NCBI RefSeq assembly: GCF_016680995.1
Contig: NZ_JAEQMG010000040.1
Location: forward strand, 1-64,000
DNA length: 64,000 bases
Origin: Ruminococcus difficilis
GTDB lineage: Bacteria; Bacillota_A; Clostridia; Oscillospirales; Acutalibacteraceae
Reading direction: 5' to 3'
In this document: piece after piece, positions 32,200-39,926 of the stretch
How the letters are laid out: every line of letters begins with the position of its first letter
Position numbering within the stretch: position 1 is the first letter of the stretch
Translations under genes and position numbers: made by a program
The notes under the pieces: generated by a model
Told to the model about the DNA's origin: nothing
Databases searched by the model: none
The model's input: the letters and a program-made list of their open reading frames with translations, nothing else

Positions 32200-32392
32200 G
32201 TTGTCCTCTTATCAAACGACATATACGTAAGTCGGCAAAAACGCCTGTCAATCCATGTCGAAATTTGCATATTAATAGAAATGCCCACACTATTTTACCA
32301 TCTTTTGGAGCAAATGCAAGATTTGCGGGACATTTCGCTGTAGTAAAAATACGGTCAATCGGGAAAAAATATGTGTAAAATACCTATGTGAC

Positions 32393-32421
32393 TTGCTATT
32401 TGCCCGATAATGGTTTATGAT
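32393..32421 (+). promoter_or_regulatory. Promoter of the lipoprotein gene
   Basis: TTGCTA (32393-32398), 17 bp, TATGAT (32416-32421), 30 bp before the start codon. The rest of the 32200-32450 gap is AT-rich and divergent, with no other feature I can support. Confidence 0.55.
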
Positions 32422-32450
32422 AAAGATACTATCGTTAGGAGGAAATGATC

Positions 32451-33257
32451 ATGAAACGATTGTTAGCATTATTGCTTGCCGGTATATTGACGGCGAGCGC
32501 GCTGAGCGCATGCTCTTATTTGCCCAAAAAGGGAAAGTCGACGAGTCCGACAGACGCGCCCTTGCCTACCTATGTGCCCTCGTCTAAGTCGTCAAAATCC
32601 GAGAAAGCAAAAGATGATGAAAAACAAGATCCCGATGTAGCGTCTTCTAACGCGAGAAATAAAGAGGTGAAGAACGATTCCTCTACCGCTGTTATTTCGG
32701 ATTATATCAAGGATGCGAAAGAATCGGTCATCATCCTGCCCGGCGGCGGTGAAAAGCGCTGTGCGATCCCCGAGGTCTTGTTGAGCAGCAGTGACGCCAA
32801 GGCCGCGAACAGTGAGATCATTAAGACATACGGTACTTATTTTGACGATCCCGAAAAATATAACTATGTGAGCGAGCTGTATTATGAAGCCTATTTGTAT
32901 GATAAGTTCCTCAGCGTCTATGTCAAGGAGAAGGTCGACGGCGGCAATACCACCGGACTGTGCTATTGCTTTGATATCACCGACGGCAGCGAGCTGAGCG
33001 CCGAAAAGCTCTGCTCCATGACCAATCATGACTACAACACCGCGATCAGTACGCTGAAAACCAACCTGACCTCATATTATGACGGCAAATACAGCAATCT
33101 GAAGGATAATGACGAGATGAGGAGCAAGACGCTCGAGGACAGCAACATCAAAGCGTCTAAGATGTTCTTCAACGATTCCCATGAGCTGACCGCGATGGTT
33201 CAGATCTACGCCGCGGTAGGCGGCGGCCACTGGGTCGAAATCATCCCTGCAGAATAA
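32451..33257 (+). CDS. Secreted lipoprotein of unknown function
   Basis: A protein of 268 residues. The lipoprotein signal peptide runs to the lipobox LSAC (Cys about 22), followed by a Ser/Lys/Asp-rich spacer of about 60 residues. The globular domain (about 85-268) has KESVIILPGGGEKRCAIPE, then FDITDGSELSAEKLCSM and HWVEIIPAE. The middle segment, a strand followed by SELSAEKL, recalls DUF3298-like lipoproteins, but the match is weak. The second ATG (32451) is chosen because GGAGG lies 8 nt upstream. It is a single gene. Confidence 0.8.
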   Translation: MKRLLALLLAGILTASALSACSYLPKKGKSTSPTDAPLPTYVPSSKSSKSEKAKDDEKQDPDVASSNARNKEVKNDSSTAVISDYIKDAKESVIILPGGGEKRCAIPEVLLSSSDAKAANSEIIKTYGTYFDDPEKYNYVSELYYEAYLYDKFLSVYVKEKVDGGNTTGLCYCFDITDGSELSAEKLCSMTNHDYNTAISTLKTNLTSYYDGKYSNLKDNDEMRSKTLEDSNIKASKMFFNDSHELTAMVQIYAAVGGGHWVEIIPAE

Positions 33258-33263
33258 TACTCG

Positions 33264-33350
33264 ATAAAGGCTCCCTTTTGTAAAGGGAGCTGCTGAGCAA
33301 GGCGAAGCTGAGGGATTGCATAATTGTTCGAGCGTCAGCGAGATACAATA
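33264..33350 (+). repeat. Two-stem intergenic repeat
   Basis: GGCTCCCTTTTGTAAAGGGAGCTG, the GCTGAG/GAAGCTGAG region, GGATTGCATAATTGTTCGAG and AGCGAGATACAATAA. This resembles the cores at 207-341 and 26090-26222, but without the AGTTAAGGAA ends. Confidence 0.6.
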
Positions 33351-33360
33351 AGATAACGAA

Positions 33361-33390
33361 ACGCCCTGCGGTTTTGAGCCGCAGGGCGTT
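33361..33390. terminator. Bidirectional terminator between the lipoprotein gene and murE
   Basis: ACGCCCTGCGG / CCGCAGGGCGT, a perfect 11-bp stem between converging genes. T-rich sequence follows on both strands only weakly. Confidence 0.6.
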
Positions 33391-33456
33391 GTTGGTGTTT
33401 TGATAGTTATTGCGAGAGGCAAGCAAACGCTCAGCCCGCGGCAATCCCGACATCTG

Positions 33457-34950
33457 TTATCTGTTGCCGGAATCGTCATCATCCTCGTCGTCCTGATCGG
33501 CGTCGATGATGTCGGCGATGATCTCGCGCTCATCCATGTGGTATTTCACGCCGCGGATCTCCTGATAATCCTCGTGACCCTTACCGGCGAGGACGATGAT
33601 ATCGCCCGCCTCGGCGTTCTCGATGCAGTAGCGGATCGCGTCGATACGGTTGGGAATGACGACGTATTTGCCGCCTACCTTGTCGAGACCGACCTTGATA
33701 TCCGCAATGATGTCATTCACATCCTCAAAGCGGCTGTTGTCCTCAGTGACGACGGAGAGGTCGCTCAGCTTGCCGCTGACCTCGCCCATCTCGAAGCGGC
33801 GGCTCTTCGGACGGTTACCGCCCGCGCCGAACATCGTGATCAGGCGGTGGGGCTTATATTCGCGCAGGGTTGAGAGCACGTTCTCCATCGATACCGCGTT
33901 GTGCGCGTAGTCGATGAGCATGGTGTAGTTGCCGGGTACCGGCACGACCTCGACTCTGCCCTTGACCTTGACGCTCTTCAATCCGTCGAGGATATCCTGC
34001 TTGTCGATGGCAAAATGGCGGCATACCGCGATCGCGGCAAGCGCGTTGTAGACGGAGAAGCGTCCCGGGATCGCGACGTTTACGCTCAGCTCCTCGACGC
34101 CGGTGGTCTTGAAATGTACGCCGATGAAGCCGCGCTTCGCGACCAGCTCGTCACCGTGCGCGACAAGATCGGCATTCTCGCTGTAGCCGTAGGTCTCGAT
34201 CTCGCAGGTGTGACCCTCAGTCACGCCCTTGGCATTCTCATCATCGATGTTGATGAGACCGGTCTTGCAGCGCCTAAAGAGCAGGGCTTTGCAGGCGAGG
34301 TATTCCGCCATATCCTTGTGCTCGCTGTCGCCGATATGATCGCTGGAGAAGTTGGTGAAGATGCCGTAATCAAAGAGGATCCCGTCGGTGCGGTGCCATT
34401 TCAATCCGAGAGACGACGCCTCGACGACCATCGCCTTACAGCCCTCGCTGACCATGCGGCGCATCGCCTGCTGGATCTCATAGCTCTCGGGCGTGGTGTT
34501 GTTGGTCTTGTAGATACGGTTATCGATCAGGATGCCTAAGGTGCCGATGGTGCCGGTCTTGATGCCCGCGTTCTCTAAGATGGAGCGGATCATGGCGACC
34601 GTGGTGGTCTTGCCCTTGGTTCCCGTGACGGCGATGGTGGTCAGCTCCTCGGCGGGTCTGCCGAAGAATTCCACGCTCATCAGCGCCAGTGTGGCACGCG
34701 CGTCCTTGACGCGGACGACGGTGACGCCGTCATACGCGACGCCCTCATTCTCGACGACCAGCGCCCTTGCGCCGCGCTCTACCGCGTCGGGGATGAACTT
34801 GTGACCGTCGACGTTGTAGCCCTTGAGCGCGACAAAGACGCAGCCCTTGACGACCTTGCGGCTGTCATAGATCACATCCTTGATGTTGACGTCAAGCGAG
34901 CCCGCGTCTACGGTATATTCACAGTTTTTCAGTAATTCGATCAGTTTCAT
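33457..34950 (-). CDS. murE: UDP-N-acetylmuramyl-tripeptide synthetase
   Basis: A protein of 497 residues with the three Mur-ligase domains. It adds the third stem-peptide residue to UDP-MurNAc-L-Ala-D-Glu in the cytoplasm. The ATP loop VTGTKGKTTTVAM (about 108-120), TTPESYEIQQ, the carbamylated-Lys region CKALLF, DYAHNAVSMENVL and GAGGNRPKSRR are all present. At the amino-acid pocket the diaminopimelate signature DNPR reads DNSR: the Arg that holds meso-DAP is kept, so DAP is still likely, but Pro is lost. GKGHEDYQ is also intact. An acidic tail (DQDDEDDDD) is unusual. It is a single gene here, away from a dcw cluster. Confidence 0.9.
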   Translation of the reverse strand: MKLIELLKNCEYTVDAGSLDVNIKDVIYDSRKVVKGCVFVALKGYNVDGHKFIPDAVERGARALVVENEGVAYDGVTVVRVKDARATLALMSVEFFGRPAEELTTIAVTGTKGKTTTVAMIRSILENAGIKTGTIGTLGILIDNRIYKTNNTTPESYEIQQAMRRMVSEGCKAMVVEASSLGLKWHRTDGILFDYGIFTNFSSDHIGDSEHKDMAEYLACKALLFRRCKTGLINIDDENAKGVTEGHTCEIETYGYSENADLVAHGDELVAKRGFIGVHFKTTGVEELSVNVAIPGRFSVYNALAAIAVCRHFAIDKQDILDGLKSVKVKGRVEVVPVPGNYTMLIDYAHNAVSMENVLSTLREYKPHRLITMFGAGGNRPKSRRFEMGEVSGKLSDLSVVTEDNSRFEDVNDIIADIKVGLDKVGGKYVVIPNRIDAIRYCIENAEAGDIIVLAGKGHEDYQEIRGVKYHMDEREIIADIIDADQDDEDDDDSGNR

Positions 34951-35359
34951 CGGGAACCTCCATGATATGACGAACAGGATCCGTTTTTGCGCAAAACAGC
35001 GATCCCGTTGTGTGAATGCGGTGTTGATACCTATATATTATACATAGAAAACAGGCGGAATGTCAACGTGTCTTTTTAGAGGTAAAATGTCAATTTAGTC
35101 AAAATAGACGAAAATATTTGAAAACTTCGGTACACGGTTGGTTTAATTCCGATGCAGAAAAATAAATCCCTGTGCGAGCAACATTGACCTATGTTTCAAA
35201 GAGATGACACTGACAAGTTGCACAAAAGCGAAACAGTTATATTCTACAAAAACAAAGGACAGCATTTATGCAAAACAAACAATAATCTTTTTTTCAATTG
35301 TCAAAACCAACAAAAATCAAATCCCAAATTAATGTTTTAGATAAAAAGTACAAAAGGAG

Positions 35360-35389
35360 TTGAAATCACAGGGGCAACTATGGTAAAAT
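35360..35389 (+). promoter_or_regulatory. Promoter of the maltodextrin importer operon
   Basis: TTGAAA (35360-35365), 18-bp spacer, TAAAAT (35384-35389), 85 bp before the binding-protein start. The remaining 34951-35359 is AT-rich and holds no gene I can support. Confidence 0.6.
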
Positions 35390-35473
35390 TGATACAGTGA
35401 TTAGGTGCGCCGGTCCGGATTCTCGGTGCAGCTATCCAAAAAATATTTTTGGAAAGAAAGAAGGAAAACAAAC

Positions 35474-36763
35474 ATGAAAAAAATCATTGCTCTGTTGCTG
35501 GCAGTTATGATGCTGGCATCCGTACTCGCTGCCTGCGGCGGCAACAACAACGGCGGCAGCAACGGCGGCGCCGCAAAAGGCGACGTTTTCCAGGGTGAAG
35601 ACAATGTCACACTGCTGGTATGGGCTCCCGAAGCTGCTGTTGAACTGACTCAGCAGTTATGCGAAGAGTTCAAGAGTGAACATTCCGACAAGAACATCAC
35701 CATCGATGTTAAGCCTCAGGAAGAGGGCGACGTAGCTGCTCAGATCCTGAACGACCCGTCTGTTGCGGGCGACGTATTCAGCTTTGCATGCGACCAGATG
35801 AACCGTCTGGATAAGTCCAAGGTTCTCGATCCCGTTCCGAAGGCTGAAGACAATCTCGGCATCGATTATGTCAGCGAAGTCAAGGGTCGCGACTCCGAGG
35901 CTTCTGTTGAGGCTGCTACCATGAAGGGCGAACTCCTCGCTTACCCCGAGACCGGTGAGAACGGCTACTATCTCGTATACGATAAGAGCGTTGTTTCTGA
36001 CGAAGACGCTAAGACCTTTGAGGGCGTTCTCGAAGCTTGCCGCAAGGCCGGTAAGAAGTTCAACATGGATGCCGGTAACGGTTTCTATTCCTGCATGTTC
36101 ATGTTCACCGGCGGTCTTGAGATCCAGGGTCTGAACGATGAAGGCGTACAGCAGTTCAACAGCTATGACGAAGAGAAGGTCGTAGATTCTCTCGAGGCAT
36201 TCGCTAACCTGTTCCATGAGTACAGCGACATCTTCCAGTCCGATAACGTTGATAAGACCGGTTCCGGTATGGCTCAGAACCCCAGATCCGTAGCTGCAGG
36301 TATCGACGGTTCCTGGAACGCTGCTACCGTTAAGAGCAAGCTCGGCGACGATTACGGCGCTGCTAAGCTCCCCACCATCAACATCAAGGGCACTGACACT
36401 CAGATCATCTCCATGAGCGGTTACAAGCTCATCGGCGTTAACGCTCAGTCCAAGGCTCCCTACACCGCTCACGCTCTGGCTAACTACCTCGCAGGCGAGA
36501 AGTGCCAGCTGGCTCGTGCAGAGAAGCTGTCCTGGAGCCCCTCCAACAAGGTTGCTGTTGAGTCTGACACAGTCAAGGCTAACCTCGGTTCCATGGCTTG
36601 CCTCGAGCAGGCGAAGTTCGCTCTGCCCCAGGTCAACATCGCTGATACCTTCTGGGCTCCCATGGGTACCCTCGGTAACTATCTCGTAAAGACCAAGGAT
36701 ATCACCAGAGACGGCATCAAGACCGAATTCAACAAGACCATCACCAACATCAAGGACGAATAA
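35474..36763 (+). CDS. Malto-oligosaccharide-type ABC transporter substrate-binding lipoprotein
   Basis: A protein of 429 residues. The lipoprotein signal ends at LAACGGN (Cys about 21), then a Gly/Asn-rich spacer. The mature part fits the family 1 solute-binding fold: NVTLLVWAPEAAVELTQQL at the start, AGDVFSFACDQMNRL, GELLAYPETGENGYYLVYDKS and the C-terminal SWSPSNKVAVES. MalE-like proteins start this way. ATG 35474 lies after GAAGGA. Codon use (GCT, AAG, CTG rich) suggests high expression. The operon continues with two permease genes and an amylase lipoprotein, so the ligand is probably a maltodextrin. Confidence 0.88.
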   Translation: MKKIIALLLAVMMLASVLAACGGNNNGGSNGGAAKGDVFQGEDNVTLLVWAPEAAVELTQQLCEEFKSEHSDKNITIDVKPQEEGDVAAQILNDPSVAGDVFSFACDQMNRLDKSKVLDPVPKAEDNLGIDYVSEVKGRDSEASVEAATMKGELLAYPETGENGYYLVYDKSVVSDEDAKTFEGVLEACRKAGKKFNMDAGNGFYSCMFMFTGGLEIQGLNDEGVQQFNSYDEEKVVDSLEAFANLFHEYSDIFQSDNVDKTGSGMAQNPRSVAAGIDGSWNAATVKSKLGDDYGAAKLPTINIKGTDTQIISMSGYKLIGVNAQSKAPYTAHALANYLAGEKCQLARAEKLSWSPSNKVAVESDTVKANLGSMACLEQAKFALPQVNIADTFWAPMGTLGNYLVKTKDITRDGIKTEFNKTITNIKDE

Positions 36764-36824
36764 TTCTTTGATCGATTCACCGCAGCAGCGGTGCAGGATT
36801 CTATCCGTATCTTAAACAGTCCGA

Positions 36825-36853
36825 CAGTCAGGCGGCGCCCTGCCGCCTGACTG
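36825..36853 (+). promoter_or_regulatory. Intercistronic hairpin between binding protein and permease
   Basis: CAGTCAGGCGGC / GCCGCCTGACTG, a perfect 12-bp stem with a 5-nt loop and no T-run. Such stems after binding-protein genes often stabilise the upstream message, giving binding protein in excess over permease. Confidence 0.7.
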
Positions 36854-36917
36854 AGAGATCGCCTTGAGCGATCACATTACCGCTGCGCGGTATAAATCTA
36901 TACTGGGAAGTGAACTG

Positions 36918-38417
36918 ATGAATTATATTGATTATGTACAGCTCAATCCCTTCCAGAAATTCGGTTATAATTTCGTAAAGTTCTTTAAGGCTTTACCCGG
37001 CAACTTAAAGAAGATCTTCTGCGCGATCGGCAGATTTTTCAAGAGAATCTTCTTAACCATCGGAAAAGGCTTTGCCGGATATTTCTCGAGATTTGTAAAG
37101 GGTGATTGGGCGACTAAATGTTCCTACCTCATCATGGGTGTAGGTAACGCTTCCAAGGGACAGCTTGTCAAGGGCTTTTTGTTCCTGCTCGTAGAGGTAG
37201 CGTACATCCTGTTCATGATATTCTTCGGATGGGGCTATCTTGTCAAGTTCCCGACACTGGGCACTGTCAGCCCGGTAGATGAGAACGGTCGTCGTGTCAA
37301 AGGTATCGTTCCGGATAACTCCATGCTGATCCTTCTGTACGGCGTTATGACCATCATCGTTACCGTTCTTTTCTTCTGCGTTTATATTGCAAACACCAAA
37401 TCCGCTTACAAGGCACAGCAGACCGTTGCCGAAGGCAAAAAGCCCATCGGCTTCAAGGATGAGATGAAGGAATTCCTCGACAGCAAGTTCCATGTAACGC
37501 TTCTCGCGTTCCCGACGCTGACGATCTCCGTTTTCACCATCCTGCCGCTGATCTTCATGATCCTGATCGCGTTCACGAACTTCGACAGCGATCATAACGA
37601 GTTGGCGCATCTGTTCACGTGGGTCGGATTTGATACATTCAGGCAGGTATTTGAAACATCAGGCAGAGCCTCGATGGGCGCTACCTTTATCGAATTGACT
37701 GAATGGACCCTGATTTGGGCTGTTTTCGCTACCGTACTCAACTACATCTTAGGTATGGTCGTAGCCCTGATGATCAACAAAAAGGGCATCAAGCTCAAGG
37801 CGCTGTGGAGAACCCTGTTCGTTGTTACCGTTGCGGTTCCTCAGTTCGTATCTCTGCTGCTCATGAGCCAGATGCTGAATGTTAACGACGGTGCGATCAA
37901 CACGCTCTTGTGTGAAGTGCTGCATATCATACCGCAGCACATCGACTTCTTGGGCGGCGATCCGACGGTAGCGCGTATCACGGTTATCGTTGTTAACTGC
38001 TGGGTAGGTATTCCCTACACGATTTTGATTACATCCGGTATTCTGATGAATATTCCGGCTGACCTATATGAGAGTGCGACGATCGACGGCGCGGGTCCTG
38101 TGAAGTCCTTCTTCAGCATCACCCTGCCCTACATGCTCTTCGTCACCACTCCTTACCTCATCACCAGCTTTGTCGGCAACATCAATAACTTCAACGTTAT
38201 CTACCTGTTGACGTCAAATCTGCAGAATTCTAATGACTTGTACAAAGCGGGTCACACCGACTTGCTTGTCACATGGTTGTTTAAGCTGACAATGAATGAG
38301 CACGACTATAACCTGGCTGCCGCGATCGGTATTCTGGTATTCATCGTCTGCGCTACGATTTCCTTGCTCACCTTCAACCTGACGAAGTCAGCTAAGAACG
38401 AGGAGGAATTCTCATGA
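36918..38417 (+). CDS. MalF-like ABC transporter permease
   Basis: A protein of about 499 residues. A long basic N-terminal extension of about 75 residues precedes the first helices (KGFLFLLVEVAYILFMIFFGWGYL). Five or six more helices follow, with the EAA loop near the end, ESATIDGAGPVKSFFSITLPYM (about 374-395), that contacts the ATPase. The size and long first part match MalF rather than generic sugar permeases. ATG 36918 fits GGAAG about 9 nt upstream, while an ATG 18 codons earlier has no ribosome-binding site. It overlaps the next permease by 4 nt. No ATPase gene is nearby, so a shared MsmX-like ATPase is likely. Confidence 0.88.
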   Translation: MNYIDYVQLNPFQKFGYNFVKFFKALPGNLKKIFCAIGRFFKRIFLTIGKGFAGYFSRFVKGDWATKCSYLIMGVGNASKGQLVKGFLFLLVEVAYILFMIFFGWGYLVKFPTLGTVSPVDENGRRVKGIVPDNSMLILLYGVMTIIVTVLFFCVYIANTKSAYKAQQTVAEGKKPIGFKDEMKEFLDSKFHVTLLAFPTLTISVFTILPLIFMILIAFTNFDSDHNELAHLFTWVGFDTFRQVFETSGRASMGATFIELTEWTLIWAVFATVLNYILGMVVALMINKKGIKLKALWRTLFVVTVAVPQFVSLLLMSQMLNVNDGAINTLLCEVLHIIPQHIDFLGGDPTVARITVIVVNCWVGIPYTILITSGILMNIPADLYESATIDGAGPVKSFFSITLPYMLFVTTPYLITSFVGNINNFNVIYLLTSNLQNSNDLYKAGHTDLLVTWLFKLTMNEHDYNLAAAIGILVFIVCATISLLTFNLTKSAKNEEEFS

Positions 38418-39271
38418 TTAAGAGTTATAAGATTCGCAGAGTTATTACCAATATCTTTGTCTATGTCCTTCTCGGCGGTTTGGGACTTATCTGGATCTCT
38501 CCGCTTGTATACCTGGTCCTCCACTCCTTCAGAGCAGAGGGTCTGGCACAGGTTGACTATCTGATCCCCAAGTCCTACTCATTCCAGAACTACATCGATC
38601 TGTTCACGGTAACCGGCGGCGGTACCAACTTCCCCAGATGGTTCCTGAACACCTTTATCGTAGCGATCTTCAGCTGCATCATCTCCACTCTGGCTGTTAT
38701 GATGGTTTCCTATGCGTTCAGCCGACTGAGATTCAAGGCGAGAAAGCCGATGATCAACATCGGTATGATTCTGGGTATGTTCCCCGGCTTCATGACCATG
38801 ATCGCTATCTATTACCTGTTAAAGGCTATGGGTCTGACCCAGACGCTGGTAGCGCTGGTTATCTGCTATTCGGCAGGCGCGGGCTTAGGCTATCAGATCA
38901 GTAAGGGCTTCTTCGATACGATTCCGAGAGCGCTGGACGAGGCTGCGACCATCGACGGCGCAACGAAGAACCAGATCTTCTGGAAGATCATTCTTCCGAT
39001 GTCAAAGCCGATCATCGTCTACACCGTACTGACATCCTTTATCGGTCCTTGGACGGACTTCATCTTGGCTAAGATCATCATGGGCTCCAAGATCGATAAC
39101 TATACGGTCGCGATCGGCCTGCAAAACATGTTGGCTGCCGGTAAGTCACTGACGCAGTTCAAGATGTTCCTCGCCGGTTCCGTCGTAGTTGCGGTACCTA
39201 TCACAATTCTCTTCCTTGTCATGCAGAGATATTATGTAGAAGGCGTCACCGCCGGCGGCGTAAAGGGCTAA
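38414..39271 (+). CDS. MalG-like ABC transporter permease
   Basis: A protein of 285 residues with six helices. The EAA loop is DEAATIDGATKNQIFWKIILP (about 174-194), and the C-terminal end RYYVEGVTAGGVKG is classic for MalG-type permeases. The ATG overlaps the stop of the MalF-like gene (ATGA), and GAGGAG lies 8 nt upstream. It would pair with the MalF-like protein to form the channel of the maltodextrin importer. Confidence 0.92.
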   Translation: MIKSYKIRRVITNIFVYVLLGGLGLIWISPLVYLVLHSFRAEGLAQVDYLIPKSYSFQNYIDLFTVTGGGTNFPRWFLNTFIVAIFSCIISTLAVMMVSYAFSRLRFKARKPMINIGMILGMFPGFMTMIAIYYLLKAMGLTQTLVALVICYSAGAGLGYQISKGFFDTIPRALDEAATIDGATKNQIFWKIILPMSKPIIVYTVLTSFIGPWTDFILAKIIMGSKIDNYTVAIGLQNMLAAGKSLTQFKMFLAGSVVVAVPITILFLVMQRYYVEGVTAGGVKG

Positions 39272-39286
39272 TTAGGTTGATATTGC

Positions 39287-39325
39287 AAAGGGCGGGGTTG
39301 CTACTCCGCCCTTTTGTGGTTTTTG
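39287..39325 (+). terminator. Terminator after the importer permeases
   Basis: AAAGGGCGG / CCGCCCTTT stem followed by TTGTGGTTTTT, 15 bp after the MalG-like stop. The amylase lipoprotein 600 bp on therefore likely has its own promoter. Confidence 0.82.
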
Positions 39326-39335
39326 ATGATGATGT

Positions 39336-39904
39336 AGGGACGAGCATTGCTCGTCCGACGCAAGTGTATTATGTTCCCATTGATACAAAGCTTTTTATTC
39401 AGAATAGTCATTGTGAGGGGCGCGAAAGTTAGGATGAAGGGAGTCGAACTCAATTGCCGATAATGAGTCATTTTCAGTCTTTATCGGCTTATCGTCGATC
39501 GCAACCCGTCAGGGTTACTCCTCCTCTGCACCGAGAAATCCATGAAAAATGATCTCATTCTCGGTGCGAAGCAGTTTATAGCGAGTAGATTTTTGTCTGG
39601 TCGAGGAAAAGCCGGAGTGAATACTGGCGTATTCACGAGGATTTTGACGAAGAGCAGGCGGAAATCTACCGCTATAAACCAATTGGGGTTCAACTCTCTT
39701 CATCCTAAGGTTGAGATTAACACATCGGAACGCTGTTCCTCCTCGTAATGACGATTCGTATGCGCCCCGTGGCAATCTCAACCGAATAAGAAGGCGGTTC
39801 AATACCACGTTTGCACTGTGTGTGGATAAAGCGGCGTATTATATAGGAATCATATCGTTTGTGACAGTCCTATGCGGACGACCACTGGTCGTCCCTACCA
39901 CCAT
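39336..39904. repeat. Nested repeat island between permease and amylase genes
   Basis: Outer pair: GTAGGGACGAGCATTGCTCG (near 39336) faces the complementary CGACCACTGGTCGTCCCTAC (near 39880). Inside are pieces of the GTCATTGCGA family (GTCATTGTGAGGGGCGCG at about 39408 and GTGGCAATCTCAACC at about 39770). At the centre is the structured element 39429-39708. No protein gene is credible in 39326-39926. Confidence 0.6.
39429..39708. other. Structured 280-nt element with nested inverted repeats
   Basis: The ends pair over 23 positions (39429-39451 with 39686-39708): 20 Watson-Crick, 2 G-U, 1 mismatch. Inside, in order, are stems CCGATAA/TTATCGG (39457-39487), AACCC/GGGTT (39503-39516), GCACCGAGAA/TTCTCGGTGC (39528-39567), and a 17-bp stem with one bulge GTTTATAGCG...CGCTATAAAC (39574-39679). 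The last encloses GTGAATAC/GTATTCAC (39617-39636). Together they predict a multi-branched RNA or a MITE with strong internal folding. The strand is undetermined. Confidence 0.6.
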
Positions 39905-39926
39905 AGATAACGAATAGGAGAGTAAT

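Noticed and set aside
39481..39808. Two overlapping minus-strand ORFs of 70-97 codons in the repeat island
   Set aside because: They lie wholly inside the structured element and its flanks, have no ribosome-binding site, and their frames follow the inverted repeats.
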